This document shows positions 33,909-39,285 of a stretch of 39,285 nt of DNA, piece by piece. A model generated the notes under the pieces. It did not search any database, was not told the origin of the DNA, and saw nothing but the letters and a program-made list of their open reading frames with translations. A program made the position numbers and the translations under genes. The stretch is from an uncultured bacterium (GTDB taxonomy: Bacteria > Planctomycetota > UBA1135 > UBA2386): positions 1 through 39,285 of the forward strand of contig CALCZA010000126.1 of assembly GCA_937906475.1 (NCBI GenBank), given 5' to 3'. Position 1 is the stretch's first letter, and every line of letters begins with the position of its first letter.

Positions 33909-34091
33909 CTAGCGCTTCAGTGGATCGTTATGGCCCGGCGGTGGCGGAGTGAGCATCTCGAGACGGTGCGCGGACTCCGGGATGCAGATGATTTGGGTGG
34001 TGACTGCTAATACTCGGCCGTCGCGATGTGGTTTGGGCGTATGGCACGCGAAATACGCCCTTTGCTGCCGGTGGGTGCCGGAGCAAATCAC
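33909..34091 (-). CDS. Small hypothetical ORF upstream of the sulfatase-remnant gene
   Basis: A 60-codon ATG frame ending 31 nt before the remnant-headed gene. The product is Cys/His/Pro-rich at the start (YFACHTPKPHRDGR) and has a protein-like tail (VLAVTTQIICIPESAHRLEM, TPPPPGHNDPLKR) with mostly G/C third positions. I do not recognise a family. It may be the end of a decayed larger gene, since the start region overlaps the sulfatase's upstream region. Low confidence. Confidence 0.3.
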   Translation of the reverse strand: MICSGTHRQQRAYFACHTPKPHRDGRVLAVTTQIICIPESAHRLEMLTPPPPGHNDPLKR

Positions 34092-34156
34092 GATCCATGT
34101 CGTTCCCGACGCGGTATCCTTTGGTCGCGACAGTCATGCGCTTAACCTGGACGCCT

Positions 34157-35683
34157 ATGCAATCCGTTCGAATGCTTGGCCTAATCCTGTTCGTATGCGC
34201 ATTGCCGGCGCAGGCTCTCGATGCTGGGCAGGATCTGCCGAACGTCGTCATTATCTACGGTGATGACGTGGGCTACGCCGATGTTGGCTGCTACGGCGCC
34301 GAGAAAATCCCGACGCCGAATGTCGATCGTTTGGCGAAGCAGGCGCTGCGCTTTACCGATGGCCATTGCTCGGCGGCGACGTGCACGCCATCGCGCTTCT
34401 CGATGCTGACCGGTACCCATGGCTTCCGTCATGGCGTGCGTATCCTGGCGCCGAACGCGCCGATGACGATCAAGCCAGACATGTTGACGTTGCCCGGCGT
34501 CTTCAAGCAGCGTGGCTACCGGACGGCGGTGGTTGGCAAGTGGCACCTCGGCATTGGCGACGGCAAGACGCCAGTTGATTGGAACGGCAAGGTCGCGCCT
34601 GGTCCGCTTGAGGTGGGCTTCGACTACTCGTATCTGATGCCGTCGACCAACGACCGCGTGCCGTGTGTCTACCTCGATGGCCACACGGTCGTCGGGCTCG
34701 ACCCCAAAGACCCGCTGTATCTCGGCAAGCGCCCGGCAGGCTTCACGGGCACCGTGTATCCGGACGGCAAGAAGGACCGTGCTGCGATGACCTACTACCA
34801 GAGTAGTCACGGCCACAACAACTCGGTGATCAACGGCATTGGCCGGATCGGCTACCAGTGGGGCGGCAAGTCGGCGCTGTGGAACGATGAGACGATGGCC
34901 GATGAGTTTATCGCCAAGACCAAGCGCTGGTTGGCGCAGCAAAAGCAGGGCAAGCCGTTCTTCCTCTACTTCAGCTCGCAAGACATCCACGTGCCGCGCG
35001 CGCCGCATCCGCGCTTTAAGGGCAAGAGCCAGCTCGGCTTTCGAGGTGACGCGATGGTGCAGTTTGATTGGGCCACCGGTGAGATCCTCGACGCGCTAGA
35101 TCAGCATGGGCTCGCCGACAATACGATCGTGATCTGGTCGAGTGACAACGGCCCGGTCTACGACGATGGCTACGACGATGGCACGACGGTTCAAACGTCG
35201 ACCAAGGAGGTCGATCGCGGCCACGATGGTTCGGGCCCGTATCGCGGCGGCAAATACCAGATCTTCGAAGGCGGCACGCGCGTGCCGCTACTGGTGCGCT
35301 GGCCCGGTCACATCAAGCCTGGTGTGTCGAATGCGTTGGTCAACCAGATTGACTTCGTTGCGTCGTTCGCTTCGTTGCTCAAGGTCGAACTGCAAAAGGA
35401 CCAAGCGATCGACAGTCGCGACAACCTGCGGGCGTTGTTAGGCGAAGACGAGGTTGGCTTGCCCTACATGATTGAAGAAGCGCGTCGGCTTGCTGTGCGC
35501 GTTGGTCAGTGGAAGTTCGTTAAGCCGCGCGGCAAGAAGGGCCAGGAGCTACTGTTCGACTTGCAATCGGATGTTGGCGAACAGAACAACGTGGCGGCCA
35601 GTCACCCCGACAAGGTGCGCCAACTGCGGGCGTTACTGGAGCAGTTACAGCTCAGTAAATACGGCGTGCGCGGCAACGGCTAG
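34157..35683 (+). CDS. Secreted arylsulfatase
   Basis: 508 residues from ATG 34157, which gives the leader MQSVRMLGLILFVCALPAQA; ATGs at 34136 and 34172 are alternatives. The N-terminus has VVIIYGDDVGYADVGCYG with metal-binding Asp36 and Asp37, and PTPNVDRLA. The active-site signature is CTPSRFSMLTGTHG with Cys76, the residue to be converted to formylglycine. Other landmarks are VVGKWHLGIG, FFLYFSSQDIHVPR, SSDNGPVYDDG and GGKYQIFEGGTRVPL. It ends conventionally with ELLFDLQSDVGEQNNVA. It belongs to the arylsulfatase A-like type. Its stop overlaps that of the convergent gene through a shared CTAG. Confidence 0.95.
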   Translation: MQSVRMLGLILFVCALPAQALDAGQDLPNVVIIYGDDVGYADVGCYGAEKIPTPNVDRLAKQALRFTDGHCSAATCTPSRFSMLTGTHGFRHGVRILAPNAPMTIKPDMLTLPGVFKQRGYRTAVVGKWHLGIGDGKTPVDWNGKVAPGPLEVGFDYSYLMPSTNDRVPCVYLDGHTVVGLDPKDPLYLGKRPAGFTGTVYPDGKKDRAAMTYYQSSHGHNNSVINGIGRIGYQWGGKSALWNDETMADEFIAKTKRWLAQQKQGKPFFLYFSSQDIHVPRAPHPRFKGKSQLGFRGDAMVQFDWATGEILDALDQHGLADNTIVIWSSDNGPVYDDGYDDGTTVQTSTKEVDRGHDGSGPYRGGKYQIFEGGTRVPLLVRWPGHIKPGVSNALVNQIDFVASFASLLKVELQKDQAIDSRDNLRALLGEDEVGLPYMIEEARRLAVRVGQWKFVKPRGKKGQELLFDLQSDVGEQNNVAASHPDKVRQLRALLEQLQLSKYGVRGNG

Positions 35684-37995
35684 TCGTTGCCGAGTTGCAT
35701 CGTCAGGGGCGGCGATTCGTTGGTGCCGATCGTCAGCGTCGCCTCCGCGCGCAGCTTGCCGCGCAATGTGACCCGGTAGGTGCCGGGTAGCAGCCAGAGG
35801 TCGTAGCCCCAATCCTCAGAAGGCCTGGTCGACAGCCATTTGTCGACGATCTTGTCGTCGCCCTTGTAGACCGCCAGCGTCGCGCCTTGGGTGGTCTCGG
35901 TCTCCCGGTCGTAGACGAACTCCAGGCGTTGCTTGGTGCCGACTTGCGTGTGCAGCAGGATCTCGGTTTGTTGACCACCGATGATGGTGAAGCGCACGAC
36001 TTGCGCAGCCGCGCGTTTGCCCCATGCCTGTAGCAGGTAGTCACCGGCTCGCAGCGTGGCCGTGACCGGTTCGTTTTTGGAGTGAAGGCTCCATCGTGCC
36101 GTCGATTGCGTGTCGGCGACCATGAAGTAGAGATCGGTGCCGGGTACGGATTGCGGCTTGATGACTGCCGTGCCGCCGAGTGTCAGCGCGACGTTACCCA
36201 TGTCCCAGCGTTCGTCACCGCCAAGGTGGTGCGACGTGATGGTCTGTGATGGGTGTTTTTCATGGCTGATCGCCAGCTTCCAAATGCCTTCCGGTAGTGG
36301 TCCGAAGGCGAACGCACCGTCTTCCTTGGTCGTGACCGACGAAATGTGTTGGTTGCGTGCTTCGCTGCGCGGGCTGACGCGTACTCCGGCCAGTGGCTTG
36401 CCATGCGGGTCGACGATGTAGCCGACAATGTGCACATCGTTGCCGACGCCCTTCACCGTGACGTCGAGCGCGCCCTTCTGCGGATCGAGGTCTTTGACTA
36501 CGTGCGGCGCAATCAACTTGCTGGAGAACTTGACGCGCAATGGACGGTCCACGGGGCAGTTCGGGATCAGGTAGTGGCCAGCTTCGTCAGTGCGGCAGGA
36601 ACCCATCCAGTGTTTTTGCGTCGGCGTGCGATCTGCGGTGGCTTCAACGTAGACCTTGGCGACCGGCTTGCCATTTTGGTCGACCACCTTGCCGCGCAAC
36701 TCGAGCCCACGTGATAGCACGAGATCGTGTTCGAGTGCTTTGCCGGGCGCGAGATGCACGGTTGCCGTCTTGCGCCCTTCGCGGTCGTGTTCGGCCCGCA
36801 CCTCGATGGCACCTAGAGGCAGGCTGCGCAGTTCGAACGCGCCGCTGGCATCGCTGTAGGTGCGTACGTTCTCGACTTGTTGCCACTCGCCGTGGATCAC
36901 CTCGGCCTTGGGCACCGGGTCGCCAGTCGCTGTGCGAACAAAGCCGCGCAAGATTCCGCCGCGCTGCATGGTGATGCGCAACGCGGAGGTCCCATAGTTG
37001 GCGACGGAGCATGTGCCACGCCATGGCGACTTGTTGACAGCGCGCGCCCACACTTCTGCGTTGCCCGGTGGGATCGCCAACGCGCGGAACTTTCCTTCCT
37101 GGTTGCTGCGCACCAACGCTGGCAGTGGCAGCGGCGTTGAGCCGTCCATCGCAGCGATGCCGAGGCCTTGCAGTTTGCCTGCACCGATGCAGACCAAGGC
37201 ATCGGCAATTGGATCACCTTGTTCGTCGACAACCGTTCCGTCGACCGTGCCGCCGCCCGGAACGAGTTGGAACTTCACCTCGATGTCGGTGCCCATTGCC
37301 GGGTACTGCAATGGCGCCGCCAAGAATCCTTGGGCCCGCGCTCCGACCAAGCACGGGCGGAACGCAGAACGGATTTCGAACCGCCCATCGCCGCCAGAGA
37401 TTGCCAGAACATGGGGGTCGCGGCCTACCAGCATAGGCATCGCGGTTTCGATCAGCGCACCGGCGATCGGGTGTTCGTTGTCATCGATGACGATGCCACG
37501 CAGCAGCATGCCTGCTGGGTAGGTGATCTCGACTGTTGTCGTCTTGCCGGCTTCGATCTCAACGCGTTGACCGCGCTCGTGGCGATCGCCATGCACGACC
37601 ATGCGACCTGGTGCGAGGTCGGCGATGATGGCGATGCCCGCCTGGTTGGTCTTGCAGCGCGGTGCGAGCCGGCGATCTCCACCGGACGTCCGGTAGGTAA
37701 TGGTGGAGTGCGCGGCCGGGCCAGGGTTCTCGCCACCGAAGCGCACCGTCACTTCGAGGGTGCCGGTCAACGCCTGCTCGATTGCGTTGCCGGTGGCTAT
37801 TTCGCGGTGGGCGTTCGCCTGGTCTTTGTGACCAGTGCCTGTGCCATCGGCCAATTTGGTTCCGGTTGCCGCATCGATGTCTCCGGACGCGGTGTTTTGG
37901 TTCGTCATCGGCACCGGCACAGCGGTGCCAGGCCAGTAGACAGCCAGCGCGCCGGCGGCCAGCACGGCGGTTGCCGCAAGGATCTTCGTCTTCAT
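35680..37995 (-). CDS. Exported protein with carboxypeptidase-regulatory-like repeats
   Basis: 771 residues with an N-terminal hydrophobic leader (MKTKILAATAVLAAGALAVY) and a Thr/Gly/Asp-rich low-complexity stretch to about residue 75. It then has about five repeats of a beta-sandwich of the CarboxypepD_reg/transthyretin-like type, each opening with G-x-V-x-D-x-x-G-x-P: LLRGIVIDDNEHPIAGALIE, GTVVDEQGDPIADALV, GFVRTATGDPVPKAEV, GKVVDQNGKPVAKVYVEA and GYIVDPHGKPLAGVRVS. No enzyme motif is visible, so it is likely a cell-surface scaffold or adhesive protein. It follows the truncated sulfatase by 24 nt on the same strand and is probably co-transcribed with it. Confidence 0.82.
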   Translation of the reverse strand: MKTKILAATAVLAAGALAVYWPGTAVPVPMTNQNTASGDIDAATGTKLADGTGTGHKDQANAHREIATGNAIEQALTGTLEVTVRFGGENPGPAAHSTITYRTSGGDRRLAPRCKTNQAGIAIIADLAPGRMVVHGDRHERGQRVEIEAGKTTTVEITYPAGMLLRGIVIDDNEHPIAGALIETAMPMLVGRDPHVLAISGGDGRFEIRSAFRPCLVGARAQGFLAAPLQYPAMGTDIEVKFQLVPGGGTVDGTVVDEQGDPIADALVCIGAGKLQGLGIAAMDGSTPLPLPALVRSNQEGKFRALAIPPGNAEVWARAVNKSPWRGTCSVANYGTSALRITMQRGGILRGFVRTATGDPVPKAEVIHGEWQQVENVRTYSDASGAFELRSLPLGAIEVRAEHDREGRKTATVHLAPGKALEHDLVLSRGLELRGKVVDQNGKPVAKVYVEATADRTPTQKHWMGSCRTDEAGHYLIPNCPVDRPLRVKFSSKLIAPHVVKDLDPQKGALDVTVKGVGNDVHIVGYIVDPHGKPLAGVRVSPRSEARNQHISSVTTKEDGAFAFGPLPEGIWKLAISHEKHPSQTITSHHLGGDERWDMGNVALTLGGTAVIKPQSVPGTDLYFMVADTQSTARWSLHSKNEPVTATLRAGDYLLQAWGKRAAAQVVRFTIIGGQQTEILLHTQVGTKQRLEFVYDRETETTQGATLAVYKGDDKIVDKWLSTRPSEDWGYDLWLLPGTYRVTLRGKLRAEATLTIGTNESPPLTMQLGND

Positions 37996-38019
37996 GGTGA
38001 TGGCCTATCTCACTGCGCG

Positions 38020-39285
38020 CTACTTGCGCGGCTGGTTCCACATTCGGTAGGGGTCATCAAGTCGCTCCATTTCGGCCAATAATAGCGCCTCCATCTCGGC
38101 GCGTTTGGCTGCGAACTTCGGGTCGTTGGCGAGGTTGATCTGGTTCCGCTTAGGGTCGTTGTGGGTCAGCGCCTCGACGCTGTCGACGTGGTGTTGTTCG
38201 AGTAGTTCGTCGGGGTTGTTAGTCAGGTCGAACAGTTGCGTCTTGCGAACGAAGCCCTTGATGGCGTCGTACTGAATCAGCTTCCAGTTGTCCTTGCGCA
38301 CACAGCGCATGCCAGGCTTGGTGCCGCCTGCGTAGACACCATAGAGAACTTCACGAAGGTTCGCCTGCTTGCCCTCGAGCACCGGCCGCATGCTGCGACC
38401 TTCCACCGTTGCCGGCGGCTTGATGGCGGCGAAGTCGCAGAGCGTTGGCAGCACATCGAGCAAGTAGACGTTGCCGTGCACACGCTTGCCTTTTGGGATG
38501 CCGGGGCCCTTGACGATCATCGGGACACGCCACGTGTGCTCGTAGAGGTTCTGCTTGCCTTGCAAGCCGTGGCGGCCGATCGCCATGCCGTGGTCCGACG
38601 TGTAGATGATGATCGTATTATCGAGTTCGCCCATGGCGCGCAGCTTGTTGAGCACGCGGCCAATTTGCATGTCGATGTTCTCGTTGCAGGCGAACTGGCG
38701 ACCAATTTCGTTGCGGATCGTCGCCTCGTCGCGCTTGCGCTTGACGCCTTGCACATTGACTTCGTCGCGCAGGCCCGGTTGACCATGGTGAAATGGATGC
38801 GCGGGCAGGTAGTTGTGCGGCAGCGGCGGCGCCAGTTCGCTCGGCGGGTGGCTTACTTCTCGGTTGTTGGCGCCGTAGTGGGCGAGCAGTTCGTCTGGGG
38901 CGTGACGCGGGTCGTGCGGATGCGAGAAGCCGAAGTAGATCAAGAATGGTTTGTGGTCCGACTCCTGCTCGCGGCCCAGCAGGTATTCGAGCACGCGCTC
39001 TGCGTGCCAGGGCGAACCATGCTCCGGGTCTGCCTGGCGGTTGGTCCGGTCGCGCACTGTGGTGAACTGGTTGTTGGCCGCTTGGTAGCTGTTGCCCTTC
39101 TTGCAGGTCCGCATCGTCTCGTAGCCAGCGCGGTTGAAGATGGCCGCCATGGTGTTGTTGGCGAGATCCTTTGGGCACAACGGGTTCTGCTTTTCGTTGC
39201 GGATGCCACGGCGCGGCAAGTGCCAGACCGTGCGGCCGCTCATGATCATGTGGCGCGACGGCGTGCATACTGCGCCGGACCAAGA
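38020..39285 (-). CDS. Sulfatase, 5' end cut off by the window edge
   Basis: About 421 residues are visible; the N-terminus lies beyond the right edge. An internal ATG at 39249 must not be taken as the start, because the frame stays open to the edge and encodes the active-site signature CTPSRHMIMSGRT (Cys codon 39265-39267). Other sulfatase parts are FLIYFGFSHPHDPRHAP, TIIIYTSDHGMAIGRHGLQG, LYEHTWRVPMIVKGPGIP, VYLLDVLPTLCDFA and a C-terminal KLIQYDAIKG ... QLFDLTNNPDE. The HGLQGKQNLYEHTWRVP stretch is typical of the S1 iduronate/choline-sulfatase-like groups. First visible gene of an operon with the repeat protein. Confidence 0.93.
   Translation of the reverse strand, partial: SWSGAVCTPSRHMIMSGRTVWHLPRRGIRNEKQNPLCPKDLANNTMAAIFNRAGYETMRTCKKGNSYQAANNQFTTVRDRTNRQADPEHGSPWHAERVLEYLLGREQESDHKPFLIYFGFSHPHDPRHAPDELLAHYGANNREVSHPPSELAPPLPHNYLPAHPFHHGQPGLRDEVNVQGVKRKRDEATIRNEIGRQFACNENIDMQIGRVLNKLRAMGELDNTIIIYTSDHGMAIGRHGLQGKQNLYEHTWRVPMIVKGPGIPKGKRVHGNVYLLDVLPTLCDFAAIKPPATVEGRSMRPVLEGKQANLREVLYGVYAGGTKPGMRCVRKDNWKLIQYDAIKGFVRKTQLFDLTNNPDELLEQHHVDSVEALTHNDPKRNQINLANDPKFAAKRAEMEALLLAEMERLDDPYRMWNQPRK

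Noticed and set aside
38020..39249. Complete 409-residue protein at the right edge
   Set aside because: The frame continues to the window edge and the sulfatase active-site Cys lies upstream of this ATG, so the gene is partial.

Overview
The window is a GC-rich (roughly 60% by eye) bacterial chromosome segment that looks like Planctomycetota or a close PVC relative. The grounds are the gene families: three sulfatases plus the wreck of a fourth, a ThuA/DUF1080/cytochrome c/beta-propeller giant protein, two Gfo/Idh/MocA oxidoreductases with a xylose-isomerase-fold partner, SASA-type esterases, a secreted squalene-cyclase-like toroid protein, and a secreted protein with carboxypeptidase-regulatory repeats. 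Few starts have a Shine-Dalgarno. No rRNA, tRNA, CRISPR array, intact insertion sequence or phage gene was seen.

Layout. 1-2425: possible tail of a left-hand gene, then a TonB-dependent receptor. 2471-10199 (minus): tripartite RND efflux operon (pump, membrane fusion protein, outer-membrane factor) followed by a secreted methyltransferase/TIM-barrel fusion. 10601-11182 (plus): tyrosine-phosphatase-like lipoprotein. 11287-13949 (minus): sulfatase and alpha/beta hydrolase, overlapping by 4 nt. 14269-15698 (minus): HIT protein and NahK-like anomeric sugar kinase, overlapping by 4 nt. 15853-17350: small HTH protein, two small coupled ORFs (one DUF1289) and a 16-bp tandem repeat. 17355-19295 (minus): squalene-cyclase-like secreted protein. 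19723-22428 (plus): double-length altronate/galactarate-dehydratase-like protein. 22454-26401 (minus): Gfo/Idh, SDR, sugar isomerase/epimerase, Gfo/Idh operon. 26499-32678 (plus): 1502-residue multidomain protein and a tandem SGNH esterase. 32777-33877 (minus): a protein headed by a collapsed sulfatase. 34157-35683 (plus): sulfatase. 35680-39285 (minus): a sulfatase cut by the window edge and a carboxypeptidase-regulatory-repeat protein.

How it may work together (inference). Sulfatases and the SGNH esterase would strip sulfate and acyl groups from a complex glycan. The giant periplasmic protein (ThuA, DUF1080 3-keto-glycoside hydrolase, cytochrome c, dehydrogenase-like propeller) and the divergent Gfo/Idh-SDR-epimerase operon fit oxidative, 3-keto-type glycoside breakdown. 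The dehydratase would handle a sugar acid. NahK and HIT proteins would activate an amino sugar or related hexose.

The most unusual points are: (1) the dehydratase is an internal tandem duplication in which each copy has lost the half the other retained; (2) a LamG-like domain is nested inside DUF1080 within the giant protein; (3) the second SGNH domain of the esterase has lost its nucleophile; (4) a sulfatase has been reduced to its two ends and fused in frame to an unrelated secreted protein. Duplication followed by decay recurs across the window.
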